Below, piece by piece: positions 1-9,529 of a stretch of DNA of 49,801 bases; within the stretch, counting starts at the first letter, position 1; each line of letters opens with the position of its first letter. The translations under genes and the position numbers were made by a program. The notes beneath the pieces were generated by a model that had not been told where the DNA came from, searched no databases, and saw nothing but the letters and a program-made list of their open reading frames with translations. The DNA is from Borreliella burgdorferi B31 (GTDB lineage Bacteria > Spirochaetota > Spirochaetia > Borreliales > Borreliaceae). The DNA is taken from the NCBI RefSeq assembly GCF_000008685.2, contig NC_001318.1, forward strand, positions 210,218 to 260,018. Reading direction: 5' to 3'.

Positions 1-1057
1 TTACAAATACTTGGAAGAAGAAATTCTAGCGCTAAAATACAATGAAATTTTAAACTACTTACGTGCACTAAAAACTTTAAGTCTTAATGAAATTTTTTAT
101 AAAGGTTCGAGTAAAAATATTAGCTTTAATTATTTTTTTAGCGATTTCACACAATACGCCCCAAAAGATTTTCAAGACACATTAAAGTGTTATTTATATG
201 TAATTGAAAAAACAATAACAAAAAAATATTTAACTTGGTTTTTCAAAGACAAAATATCTAATAATTGGGAATCTTTCATAGATGCACTTGAATACATTGA
301 AAAACATAAATTAATCAACATAAAAGAAAAAATAAAAGAAATTATAACTGCAAAATTTCAAACAGAAGATTTTTTTATATCTTTTGACAAAACAAATTTC
401 AACCCATACGAAAGCTCAATCTTTAAAGAAAGATACATTAAGAGTGCATTTTTAGAAATTATTATGCATTATGTCAAAAAAAATTCTCAGAATATAGAAA
501 CTTATGGCTGGATTGCATTCTATATTTATGCTGATAATAAGGATAAAAAAATTTTTTGTCAACGCATGAAAGAATTTTTCAAATCTAAAACCTTTGAAAT
601 ACAAAATCAAATATTTGTATATTTTCTATCTTTTTACCCAAATATTGAATATAAGCATTTCAAATTTATATCAGACATACTACTCTACCTTGACGAAAAT
701 AAAATTACAATACCTAAAAAAATAATAAAAATACAAAAAATAAATCCTAACCAACTAGATTACCAAAAATCATATCTTTTAATAAAATCACTAAAAACAA
801 GATCAAGGATTTTAAAAATTATTATCAAAAATATAAGATTTAATCTTATTGAAAAACTGGAAGATGAAAATGAGAAAAAATTATTACCTGCAATGTGCTA
901 TTTAATATATTGTGAGAATTTGGTAGAATTAAAAAACAATAGAAAGATAAAATCTAATGAAAAAAATAGTTTATTAGAATTTATTTCTTTTTTCAAAACA
1001 AAATTGAAGCAAAAAATAAATTTTAAAAAAGAGCTTATGAAATCTAAAGGCATTTAA
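1..1057 (+). CDS. Hypothetical protein, 5'-truncated (BB0208-like)
   Basis: The frame is open from the left edge (codons from base 2) to a TAA at 1055-1057, with no stop in between. The gene therefore probably begins outside the window, and the TTG at 11 is not a convincing start. About 350 C-terminal residues are visible. They are rich in Lys, Ile, Asn and Phe, look mostly helical, and contain no signal peptide, membrane segment or catalytic motif I recognise. It lies 26 bases upstream of the secreted TPR gene on the same strand and may be co-transcribed with the lmp1 cluster. Function unknown. Confidence 0.75.
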   Translation, partial: YKYLEEEILALKYNEILNYLRALKTLSLNEIFYKGSSKNISFNYFFSDFTQYAPKDFQDTLKCYLYVIEKTITKKYLTWFFKDKISNNWESFIDALEYIEKHKLINIKEKIKEIITAKFQTEDFFISFDKTNFNPYESSIFKERYIKSAFLEIIMHYVKKNSQNIETYGWIAFYIYADNKDKKIFCQRMKEFFKSKTFEIQNQIFVYFLSFYPNIEYKHFKFISDILLYLDENKITIPKKIIKIQKINPNQLDYQKSYLLIKSLKTRSRILKIIIKNIRFNLIEKLEDENEKKLLPAMCYLIYCENLVELKNNRKIKSNEKNSLLEFISFFKTKLKQKINFKKELMKSKGI

Positions 1058-1083
1058 TCTAAAATAAGTATAATGGGAAAAGA

Positions 1084-1851
1084 ATGAGGATTTATTTATT
1101 TTTAAATAAAAATTACAAGATTTTTATTTTATTTTTAATTTTAATATTAAATTCAAAATTGGCATATTCTCAAAGGCTAATTAGAATTGGCAAAGAAGAG
1201 ATGAAAAACAAAAATTACATTCAAGCAATCGAAACACTAAGTGATGCTATTAAAAAATATCCAAAAGTACAACTCGGCTATTACTTTTTATCAATAGCAT
1301 ACAGAGAAAATAATCAACTAACAGAAGCAGAAGGAGCATTGCTCGATGGAATTGCAGTAGGGGGTGAAATCGACTACATACTATATTATGAATTAGGCAA
1401 CATAATGTTTAACAGAGGGGAAGGTTACTATCCTTTAGCAATAAAATATTATTCTAATTCTATTAAAAGTAGACCTAATTATGACAGTGCGCTACTAAAC
1501 AGAGCTAATGCCTATGTTCAACAGGGCAAAATAACTTCTAAAGAAAAAGAATACCAAAAAGCTTGGGACTCTTATACTATGGCTATCCACGACTACTCTC
1601 AATTTATTACCCTTAGATCAAAAACAGAAAAAAAAGACAGCATTTTGCTTATAATAAGCTATTTAAGAAATGAAAAAATTAATCTTGAACAACTTGACAA
1701 AAGTTTGAAGGGGCGAACCGAGCATATTGTATACGCAAAAGAAGATAAAAATCAAATACTTAAAGATAGTTTTAAAGACAACCTAGAAACAAATTCTTTA
1801 ATTGAGCTAGAAAAACTTAATTGGCAAGAGGAGTTATACATAGATGAATAA
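1084..1851 (+). CDS. Secreted TPR-repeat protein (BB0209-like)
   Basis: 255 residues. The N-terminus has basic residues, a hydrophobic stretch at about 12-27 and an AYS/Q-like signal peptidase I site near 29, with no lipobox Cys, so export to the periplasm is likely. Residues about 35-175 contain TPR-like helix pairs, for example GKEEMKNKNYIQAIETLSDA and a second at ALLNRANAYVQQG. TPRs are protein-binding scaffolds. The last 8 bases overlap the start of lmp1, so the two are probably translationally coupled and may work together at the envelope. The Shine-Dalgarno is weak (GGGA about 10 bases before ATG). No enzymatic function is apparent. Confidence 0.8.
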   Translation: MRIYLFLNKNYKIFILFLILILNSKLAYSQRLIRIGKEEMKNKNYIQAIETLSDAIKKYPKVQLGYYFLSIAYRENNQLTEAEGALLDGIAVGGEIDYILYYELGNIMFNRGEGYYPLAIKYYSNSIKSRPNYDSALLNRANAYVQQGKITSKEKEYQKAWDSYTMAIHDYSQFITLRSKTEKKDSILLIISYLRNEKINLEQLDKSLKGRTEHIVYAKEDKNQILKDSFKDNLETNSLIELEKLNWQEELYIDE

Positions 1852-4800
1852 AAAACATACAAATTTTTCGGTATTATTGCTTTTAATTTTCTTACTTATC
1901 TTATCATTTGGGGGCTTTGGTTACTATATATATCAAAGCAAATTAAATGACAAAAATCGAGAAATAATGCTAAACGAAGTTAAAAATAGCGTAATAGATC
2001 GAAACTATAAAAAAGCATATTCTGTTGCAAAACTTCTGCAAGACAAATACCCCCAAAATGAAGACATTGCAATGCTTACAAATACACTAGCAGAAATTGC
2101 CAACAGTAGTCCTTTTGAATCAAAAGACTTGCAAAGAGATTCTGCTAATCAAATCTTAGACAAGATCAAAGGTCAAGACAATACAAAAACAAATGTAAAC
2201 GAAAATTTTGATATAGCATTTAATAATAGATACATTAAAGACAGCACAATAACAGAAAACTACTCTGACAGAAACGATGATGTTGGCATTGAAGATGAAG
2301 ACATATCTGAATTTAAAAAAAGCAAAATCCCAGAAAAAATAAAACCAAATACAAACCCAAAAGAAGAAGACCAAATAATACAATCTCCAAATCCGAAATT
2401 AAGTGTTAATGACCAAAAAAATTTATTTAATTTGGAAAAACTAAAAAAAAATTTAAGTGGAAAATCAAATAGTGAAAATATTTTAAACGATTCTCAAAAA
2501 ATAGAAAATGATAAGCAAAACACAAATTTATCCAAAGAAAAAAATTCGGAGAATATTTTAAAAACTCCGGACAACAGTAAATATTCAAACAATAACAATA
2601 CTACATCTTTAAAAAAAATTTCTTCAAATTCCCAAAAAGAAAGTGAGCTTTCTCCACCCAGTCAAACAATAATAGGGAAAATTTATAGGCCATATAGCTA
2701 CTTGATAAAAAAAGAGCTCTATGAAATATTAGACGATATTAATACCGGAAGAGTCACACTTGGAAAAAACAGATTAAAAGAATTAATTAAAAAAGGTCTA
2801 AGCAACAAATTTCAAAAAGTAAATGAATTGATTGAAAATTCAAAAAATAAAGAAGCTTCAAATTTACTATTAACCTTAATAAAAAAAGATATTGAACCAA
2901 ATCTCATTAATATACCAAAAGATCCTTACAAAAAAGAAATTTTTCAATTAGATAAAGAAGACAAAAAGCCTCAGTACCTAGAGGACCTTAAATCTAAAGT
3001 TCATTCAATAAAACCCATTGATCTTGAAAACACAAAATCACGCCAACAAGCCATTAAGGATCTAAACGAATTCTTGAAAAACAATCCCAATGACGCTCAG
3101 GCCTCTAAAACTTTAGCTCAAGCTAATAAAATACAACACCTAGAGGACCTTAAATCTAAGGTTCATTCAATAAAACCCATTGATCTTGAAAACACAAAAT
3201 CACGCCAACAAGCCATTAAGGATCTAAACGAATTCTTGAAAAACAATCCCAATGACGCTCAGGCCTCTAAAACTTTAGCTCAAGCTAATAAAATACAACA
3301 CCTAGAGGACCTTAAATCTAAGGTTCATTCAATAAAACCCATTGATCTTGAAAACACAAAATCACGCCAACAAGCCATTAAGGATCTAAACGAATTCTTA
3401 AAAAACAATCCCAATGACGCCCAGGCCTCTAAAACTTTAGCTCAAGCTAATAAAATACAACACCTGGAGGACCTTAAATCTAAGGTTCATTCAATAAAAC
3501 CCATTGATCTTGAAAACACAAAATCACGCCAACAAGCCATTAAGGATCTAAACGAATTCTTAAAAAACAATCCCAATGACGCCCAGGCCTCTAAAACTTT
3601 AGCTCAAGCTAATAAAATACAACACCTGGAGGACCTTAAATCTAAGGTTCATTCAATAAAACCCATTGATCTTGAAAACACAAAATCACGCCAACAAGCC
3701 ATTAAGGATCTAAACGAATTCTTAAAAAACAATCCCAATGACGCCCAGGCCTCTAAAACTTTAGCTCAAGCTAATAAAATACAACACCTGGAGGACCTTA
3801 AATCTAAGGTTCATTCAATAAAACCCATTGATCTTGAAAACACAAAATCACGCCAACAAGCCATTAAGGATCTAAACGAATTCTTAAAAAACAATCCCAA
3901 TGACGCCCAGGCCTCTAAAACTTTAGCTCAAGCTAATAAAATACAACACCTGGAGGACCTTAAATCTAAGGTTCATTCAATAAAACCCATTGATCTTGAA
4001 AACACAAAATCACGCCAACAAGCCATTAAGGATCTAAACGAATTCTTGAAAAACAATCCCAATGACGCCCAGGCCTCTAAAACTTTAGCTCAAGCTTATG
4101 AAAACAATGGAGATTTGCTAAAAGCAGAAAATGCATACGAAAAAATTATCAAACTCACAAATACCCAAGAAGATCACTATAAACTTGGAATCATTAGATT
4201 CAAGCTTAAAAAGTATGAACACTCAATAGAATCATTTGATCAAACAATAAAACTCGACCCAAAACATAAAAAAGCACTTCATAACAAAGGAATAGCTTTA
4301 ATGATGCTAAATAAAAACAAAAAAGCAATAGAATCTTTTGAGAAAGCAATACAAATTGATAAAAATTATGGCACCGCCTACTACCAAAAAGGAATAGCAG
4401 AAGAAAAAAATGGCGATATGCAACAAGCATTTGCAAGCTTTAAAAATGCCTACAATCTCGACAAAAACCCCAATTATGCATTAAAAGCAGGAATAGTATC
4501 AAATAACTTGGGCAACTTCAAACAAAGTGAAGAGTATTTAAATTTTTTTAATGCCAATGCAAAAAAACCTAACGAAATTGCTATTTACAACCTATCAATA
4601 GCAAAATTTGAAAACAATAAACTTGAAGAATCTCTTGAAACAATAAACAAAGCCATAGATTTAAATCCAGAAAAAAGTGAATATTTATATTTAAAAGCAT
4701 CTATAAATCTTAAAAAAGAAAATTACCAAAATGCTATATCACTTTACAGCTTAGTAATTGAAAAAAACCCTGAAAATACTTCAGCCTATATAAACCTGGC

Positions 4801-5203
4801 AAAAGCATATGAAAAATCAGGAAATAAAAGTCAAGCAATCTCAACTCTTGAAAAGATAATAAACAAAAATAATAAATTAGCCTTAAACAATCTTGGGATA
4901 CTTTACAAAAAAGAAAAAAATTATCAAAAAGCAATTGAAATTTTTGAAAAAGCAATAATCAATTCAGATATTGAAGCAAAATATAATCTTGCAACCACTC
5001 TAATTGAAATTAATGATAACACAAGAGCTAAAGACCTTCTAAGAGAATATACAAAATTAAAACCAAACAATCCAGAGGCCTTACATGCACTAGGAATAAT
5101 AGAATATAATGAAAATAACAATGATCAAACACTAAGAGAACTTATAAAAAAATTTCCAAATTACAAAAAAAATGAAAATATTAAAAAAATAATAGGAATA
5201 TAA
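1844..5203 (+). CDS. lmp1: Surface-located membrane protein 1, repeat/TPR protein
   Basis: 1119 residues. Order of parts: an N-terminal hydrophobic segment at about 8-30 (signal or anchor); a charged Asn/Ser/Lys-rich low-complexity region to about 300; a linker; seven 54-residue repeats at about 379-751; then a TPR array at about 752-1119, with helix pairs such as ALHNKGIALMMLNKNKKAIE and AYINLAKAYEKSGNKSQAIS. This architecture matches Borrelia Lmp1 (BB0210), reported as a large surface protein that helps the spirochete persist against host immunity. That role is literature knowledge, not visible here. A GAGGAG ribosome site lies 10 bases before the ATG, inside the upstream TPR gene that it overlaps by 8 bases. 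mutL follows after 6 bases. Confidence 0.95.
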   Translation: MNKKHTNFSVLLLLIFLLILSFGGFGYYIYQSKLNDKNREIMLNEVKNSVIDRNYKKAYSVAKLLQDKYPQNEDIAMLTNTLAEIANSSPFESKDLQRDSANQILDKIKGQDNTKTNVNENFDIAFNNRYIKDSTITENYSDRNDDVGIEDEDISEFKKSKIPEKIKPNTNPKEEDQIIQSPNPKLSVNDQKNLFNLEKLKKNLSGKSNSENILNDSQKIENDKQNTNLSKEKNSENILKTPDNSKYSNNNNTTSLKKISSNSQKESELSPPSQTIIGKIYRPYSYLIKKELYEILDDINTGRVTLGKNRLKELIKKGLSNKFQKVNELIENSKNKEASNLLLTLIKKDIEPNLINIPKDPYKKEIFQLDKEDKKPQYLEDLKSKVHSIKPIDLENTKSRQQAIKDLNEFLKNNPNDAQASKTLAQANKIQHLEDLKSKVHSIKPIDLENTKSRQQAIKDLNEFLKNNPNDAQASKTLAQANKIQHLEDLKSKVHSIKPIDLENTKSRQQAIKDLNEFLKNNPNDAQASKTLAQANKIQHLEDLKSKVHSIKPIDLENTKSRQQAIKDLNEFLKNNPNDAQASKTLAQANKIQHLEDLKSKVHSIKPIDLENTKSRQQAIKDLNEFLKNNPNDAQASKTLAQANKIQHLEDLKSKVHSIKPIDLENTKSRQQAIKDLNEFLKNNPNDAQASKTLAQANKIQHLEDLKSKVHSIKPIDLENTKSRQQAIKDLNEFLKNNPNDAQASKTLAQAYENNGDLLKAENAYEKIIKLTNTQEDHYKLGIIRFKLKKYEHSIESFDQTIKLDPKHKKALHNKGIALMMLNKNKKAIESFEKAIQIDKNYGTAYYQKGIAEEKNGDMQQAFASFKNAYNLDKNPNYALKAGIVSNNLGNFKQSEEYLNFFNANAKKPNEIAIYNLSIAKFENNKLEESLETINKAIDLNPEKSEYLYLKASINLKKENYQNAISLYSLVIEKNPENTSAYINLAKAYEKSGNKSQAISTLEKIINKNNKLALNNLGILYKKEKNYQKAIEIFEKAIINSDIEAKYNLATTLIEINDNTRAKDLLREYTKLKPNNPEALHALGIIEYNENNNDQTLRELIKKFPNYKKNENIKKIIGI
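2978..4096 (+). repeat. Seven in-frame 162-bp tandem repeats in lmp1
   Basis: Six full 162-bp units start at 2978, 3140, 3302, 3464, 3626 and 3788. A seventh, starting at 3950, ends 15 bases short and continues into the TPR array. Each unit encodes 54 residues, from LEDLKSKVHS to AQANKIQH. Copies differ at only four positions that I found: CTA/CTG Leu, AAA/AAG Lys, TTG/TTA Leu and GCT/GCC Ala. All are synonymous, so the protein repeats are identical. Such near-identity points to recent expansion or ongoing homogenisation by recombination. Confidence 0.97.
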
Positions 5204-5209
5204 ATTTCA

Positions 5210-7042
5210 ATGAACAAAATAAGATTCTTAGATAAATACTTGGTTCAAAAAATAGCAGCAGGAGAATCAATAGACAGGCCATGTTCAATATTAAGGGAAC
5301 TACTAGACAATTCAATAGATTCTGGAGCTACTAAAATTGAGGTTTTTCTTGAAGAAGGGGGAATTCAAAAAATCTTAATAATAGATAATGGAAGCGGAAT
5401 AAGTAAAGAAGATTTAAAAATCTGCTATCTACCACACACTACTTCAAAAATATCATCGGAAGAAGATTTAAGAAAAATAGAAACTCTAGGCTTTAGGGGA
5501 GAGGCTCTCTCTAGTATTGCAATTTGCTCCAACATTTCAATAACAAGCTCAACAACTAGCAATGAAAGCTATCAAATAGAAGTAGAAAATGGAATTGAAA
5601 AATGCTTTAAAAAACAACCCGCCATAAACGGAACAATAGTAGATGTCACAAAAATATTTCACAACTTCCCAGCAAGGAAAAGATTCTTAAAGCAAGAACC
5701 CATTGAAACAAAAATGTGTCTAAAAGTTTTAGAAGAAAAAATAATAACCCACCCCGAAATCAATTTCGAAATTAATTTAAATCAAAAGCTAAGAAAAATT
5801 TACTTTAAAGAATCGTTAATTGACAGGGTTCAAAATGTATATGGAAATGTAATAGAAAATAATAAATTTAGGGTCTTAAAAAAAGAACATGACAATATAA
5901 AAATAGAAATATTTTTAGCACCAGATAACTTTTCTAAAAAAAGTAAAAGACATATTAAAACATTTGTCAACAGAAGACCTATCGATCAAAAAGATCTCTT
6001 AGAAGCAATAACTAATGGACACAGCAGAATACTTTCTCCTGGCAACTTCCCAATATGTTATTTATTTTTAGAAATAAACCCTGAATATATTGACTTTAAT
6101 GTACACCCTCAAAAAAAAGAAGTAAGATTTTACAATCTTCCATTTTTATTTAAACTAATATCTGACAATATTAATAATTTTTTTGATAAAAATATAAATA
6201 ACTACCAAGACATAATAATAAAAAGACAATTAACAGAAGATGATCATTTAATAGAAATGACAAACCAACCAGAAAACTTTAATAAAATCAACACATATGA
6301 TATACCACAAAACAATAATTTAGAAACAGAAGATGTAAACGAGCCAAACAAAAACACAACACAAAGCAATATTGACCTTAGAAGGTATAATTCAATTATA
6401 CAAAATAGACCAACACTCAGGGAAAACATTGGAAACATTTTCTCTGACAATTTTTTAGAATTTGAAGAACCTCCAAATAAAAATGAAAAAGAAGAAATAA
6501 AATTTAACTATATTGGACAAATATTCTCTGAATTTTTAATCGTTGAAAAAATAAATGAAATTTACTTCATAGACCAACACGCAGTTCACGAAAAAATAAT
6601 ATATGAAAAACTTAGAAATTCAAAAAAAAATGTTCAAAAACTTCTAGTACCAATTGAATTCACAGTAGTTGATAAAAACATAGAAGAAATTATAGATAGT
6701 GAGATTGAAGAATACAAACAAATGGACATTATAATCTCTAAAATAGGCCCTAAAAAATATCAACTTGAATCTATTCCTAATATTTGTAGTCAATATGAAA
6801 ATACTCTTATTAACTTTTTTCAATCAAGAAGAAGTAGGACAATAAATTCTCTTGAATCTGACTTATACGCAACTATTGCCTGTAGAAAGGCTGTCAAAAG
6901 AAATGACATGCTAAGCGCTGAATTTAGTAAATTTTTAATAAATGAATTTTTTAAACTAGAAATCAAACATTGTCCTCATGGACGAAAAATTTATTACAAA
7001 ATATCTAAATTTGAACTTGAAAAAAAAGTTGACAGAGCATAA
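5210..7042 (+). CDS. mutL: DNA mismatch repair protein MutL
   Basis: 610 residues, a usual length. The N-terminal GHKL ATPase shows E30 and N34 in RELLDNS, then IDNGSGI and [10 protein letters not shown] Pro/Asn-rich linker covers about 345-430. The C-terminal domain has the metal-binding endonuclease motif DQHA(X)2E(X)4E at D455-E466, an ACR motif at 557-559 and CPHGRK at 588-593. This is therefore the nicking-type MutL found in bacteria without MutH, acting after MutS recognises a mismatch. It starts 6 bases after lmp1 with a weak ribosome site (AGGA about 12 bases upstream), suggesting translation coupled to lmp1. Confidence 0.97.
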
Positions 7043-7060
7043 AATAAAACCAGAGTTCCC

Positions 7061-8095
7061 ATGATGAAAAAAATCAAATCAGAAATCAACTTGTTAAAGA
7101 TAGAAAAAGACAAAAATTTAATTGAGCTTGGAAAAATATTAAAAAATAATAATATAGTAGAATTAAAAAATTTAAACCACTATCCCAATTTAAAATTAGT
7201 AGAAAAAGAATTGTATCAAATGAAAAGCAATTTAAGCAAATCAGAAGAAAATGAAAACATATTAAAAAATTTAAACAAAAAAATTTATATTCTTAAAAAA
7301 GAATATAAATCTACTAGTAAATCATATAAAAAAAACCTTAAAGAAATTGCTAAAACAATAATCGAAATTTATCCTCAAAATCTAGAATTAATATCAAAAT
7401 ACAATATGAATTTTTCTAAATTGAAACTTGAAAAATATAAAAAAATAGAATTAGCAAGTGATCATAAAACAAAAAATTATTTACAAAGAATAATGCTTGA
7501 AGTTAGCTCAACAATAAACAATATCATTAATATGATAAATGTATATAAAATATCAAAAGAATTTGAAAAGCAGGTATTCACAAAATATTACCCTTCTGAA
7601 AACTTTGAAAGCATAATGAATGAATTTTCATTAAATAAAAAGTTAAACAATGTAATTGTTAAAGAATTTAAAATAATAAATGAAATCAAAACAAATATAA
7701 AAAACATAAAAGAAGAAATAAAAGAAATAATATCTACAAGCAAAAAAGAAAAAATATACAAAAAGAATACAATAAAAAACGAAATCAATGTTATTACAAA
7801 AAACAAAGAAAACATTTTAAAAAAAATTGCTGAAGAATTTATTGAAATCACAAAAAAAGATAAAATGACAGCCAAAACCAATGCAATCAGCTCAATAATT
7901 CAAAAAATAGAAAAAATAAACCAAAAAATATTAAACTTAAATAATGATTTAATAAAAATAACAAAACAAGAAGAAATAAAAAACATTCAACAAAAGATAC
8001 AAGCTCTAACAAAAGAAAAAAATAAAATTAATAACAAATTAGACGCATTAACTTCTAAAATAGAAGTTATTCAAAATGAACTTGACAATGAATAA
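7061..8095 (+). CDS. Coiled-coil hypothetical protein (BB0212-like)
   Basis: 344 residues, very rich in Lys, Ile, Asn and Glu, with long heptad-like stretches (for example about 20-100 and 200-344), so extended coiled coil is likely. There is no signal peptide or membrane segment, so it is probably cytoplasmic. Two ATG codons stand in tandem at 7061 and 7064, with no good Shine-Dalgarno, 18 bases after mutL, so it is likely the last gene of the lmp1-mutL transcript. The last codons contain the TTGACA of the downstream tRNA promoter. No family or function recognised. Confidence 0.8.
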   Translation: MMKKIKSEINLLKIEKDKNLIELGKILKNNNIVELKNLNHYPNLKLVEKELYQMKSNLSKSEENENILKNLNKKIYILKKEYKSTSKSYKKNLKEIAKTIIEIYPQNLELISKYNMNFSKLKLEKYKKIELASDHKTKNYLQRIMLEVSSTINNIINMINVYKISKEFEKQVFTKYYPSENFESIMNEFSLNKKLNNVIVKEFKIINEIKTNIKNIKEEIKEIISTSKKEKIYKKNTIKNEINVITKNKENILKKIAEEFIEITKKDKMTAKTNAISSIIQKIEKINQKILNLNNDLIKITKQEEIKNIQQKIQALTKEKNKINNKLDALTSKIEVIQNELDNE

Positions 8096-8109
8096 AAAAT
8101 AAATATAAT
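8082..8109 (+). promoter_or_regulatory. Sigma-70 promoter of the CAU tRNA
   Basis: TTGACA at 8082-8087, a 16-base spacer and TATAAT at 8104-8109: both hexamers match consensus. The tRNA starts 13 bases after the -10. The -35 lies inside the last codons of the coiled-coil gene. Confidence 0.85.
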
Positions 8110-8122
8110 AAATTAAAGCTAA

Positions 8123-8196
8123 GGGCCCATAGCTCAGTTGGTTAGAGCACCCGACTCATAATCGGTAGGTCCCAGGTTCAAGTCCTGGTGGGCCCA
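8123..8196 (+). tRNA. tRNA with CAU anticodon, probably tRNA-Ile2 (lysidine type)
   Basis: A complete cloverleaf: acceptor GGGCCCA pairing TGGGCCC, D stem GCTC/GAGC, anticodon loop CTCATAA (anticodon CAT), T arm CCAGG-TTCAAGT-CCTGG, discriminator A at 8196. CCA is not encoded. The first pair of the anticodon stem (C27-T43) is a mismatch. There are no initiator features (three G-C pairs in the anticodon stem, unpaired base 1). The C4-G69 and C5-G68 acceptor pairs are the ones reported to favour TilS lysidine modification, so I prefer Ile (AUA) over elongator Met, without certainty. Confidence 0.95.
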
Positions 8197-8207
8197 TTTT
8201 GATCTTT

Positions 8208-8861
8208 TCAGCCAACTTTAAAAAAAAGATTTGAATTTTTTTCGACATAATAAAAACTTATGTAATTATCAAATGCTTTATCAATCTCTAGAATATCTAT
8301 TGAATCAATTCTAACAACTGAAGAGACCGGATGTAGTTTGTCTTTATAAGTTTTAACAAAAAATACTTTGGAATTGCTTAACTTGTTTAACATTTCCATA
8401 TCTTTAGACTTATATACATAATTGTGAACATCATCTAAATCATATTTTGACATACCCAAAGAAATAACAAGCTCTCTATTGTATACTCTCATGCCCTTAT
8501 CAAAAAGACGAACACATGAGGTAAAATCTTCAAAAGTTTTATCAAAAAAATTAAACCTCAAATCCTTACAATATAGAATATCCTTTCCAAGGCTAGAATC
8601 AATAAAAAAAGAGCTATAATTATTATTAATCACTTGAATAAACTCATTAGTGTTCTTATTCTCTATTGATAATTTAAAAACATCTTTTGAATTTATAACT
8701 TTAATTGCAAAATCAAAACTCATAGAGTAATCTAAGCGATTTTCAGTAAAATAATAATTTATCTTATAATCAAGCTCTTTTATCTCCGGATAATTTATGT
8801 CGCAAGAACAAGCAAAACAACAAAAAAACAATATTAATTTAATTTTTAATCCGCTCTGCAT
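8208..8861 (-). CDS. Putative lipoprotein (BB0213-like)
   Basis: 217 residues. The N-terminus MQSGLKIKLILFFCCFACSC has a short basic region, a hydrophobic core and several Cys. ACSC is a plausible relaxed spirochetal lipobox, with acylation probably at C20. The rest is a soluble domain of alternating strands and charged loops with no recognised fold. Its start overlaps the 3' end of efp by 23 bases, so it is probably co-transcribed with and coupled to efp. There is no functional link between EF-P and a lipoprotein that I know of. Confidence 0.75.
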   Translation of the reverse strand: MQSGLKIKLILFFCCFACSCDINYPEIKELDYKINYYFTENRLDYSMSFDFAIKVINSKDVFKLSIENKNTNEFIQVINNNYSSFFIDSSLGKDILYCKDLRFNFFDKTFEDFTSCVRLFDKGMRVYNRELVISLGMSKYDLDDVHNYVYKSKDMEMLNKLSNSKVFFVKTYKDKLHPVSSVVRIDSIDILEIDKAFDNYISFYYVEKNSNLFFKVG

Positions 8862-9417
8862 ACTCTTTAGTTTCAGAATTAATTAAAACCTTATCTCCAA
8901 CGTTAATAAAAAGTGGAGCTTTTACTACAAGCCCTGTATTAAGAGTAATATTTTTCATTGCATTTGTTACAGTATCACCTTTAACAGCCGCCTCAACTTC
9001 TACAACTTCAAAAGCAATCTTTGGAGCCAGCTTAATATCAATAACCACATTGTCAAAAGTTACAAGAGAATAGATTTCAGACTCCTGCAAAAAAGGCACT
9101 TTATCTTGTAAATTAGCACTTTCTTTTAAGTCCAAACTAACTTGATCATAAGTTTCTAAATCCATAAAAACCAAAACGTCTTTATCTTTGTATAAATACT
9201 GAGCACTAACTTCATAAATTTCAATAGCTTCTGCGGTATCTGCCCCTTTTAAAGTTTCTCTAATGACAAATTTGTTTTTTAAGTTCTTAAGCTTTAACCT
9301 TACTATCGCCCCTCCCCTACCTGTTTTTGAGAATTCTCTTTCAAGAACAATATGGGGAGCCCCTTTGATAAGTAAAAAAGAACCTTTTTCAATCTCACTA
9401 GATTTCACTACTGCCAT
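8839..9417 (-). CDS. efp: Translation elongation factor P
   Basis: 192 residues, normal EF-P size, with the KOW-like N-terminal domain and two OB domains. EF-P binds between the P and E sites and relieves stalling at polyproline stretches. The modification loop reads SKTGRGGA, with Arg at position 34 (codon AGG, + strand bases 9316-9318) where E. coli EF-P has the beta-lysylated Lys34. Arg at this site is the substrate of EarP rhamnosylation in some bacteria; whether it is modified here cannot be seen. A GAGG ribosome site lies 7 bases before ATG. A -10-like TATAAA lies upstream, in the intergenic region shared with pstS. Confidence 0.96.
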   Translation of the reverse strand: MAVVKSSEIEKGSFLLIKGAPHIVLEREFSKTGRGGAIVRLKLKNLKNKFVIRETLKGADTAEAIEIYEVSAQYLYKDKDVLVFMDLETYDQVSLDLKESANLQDKVPFLQESEIYSLVTFDNVVIDIKLAPKIAFEVVEVEAAVKGDTVTNAMKNITLNTGLVVKAPLFINVGDKVLINSETKEYAERIKN

Positions 9418-9529
9418 TTAAATACCTCGCAAAACTTAACATATAAATCTAGTAGTAATTTATACCAAAAAATTAAAATATTTGCTATTATTCCTCAATT
9501 ATAACTTAATCAATAAAGTTAATTTGTAA

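Noticed and set aside
2978..4096. Regular tandem repeats as a CRISPR array
   Set aside because: Units are 162 bp, directly adjacent, in frame and without unique spacers; they encode protein.
4206..4955. Minus-strand frames opposite lmp1
   Set aside because: Phe/Leu-rich products are typical of the reverse of Lys/Glu-rich coding sequence; no ribosome sites, and lmp1 is clear.
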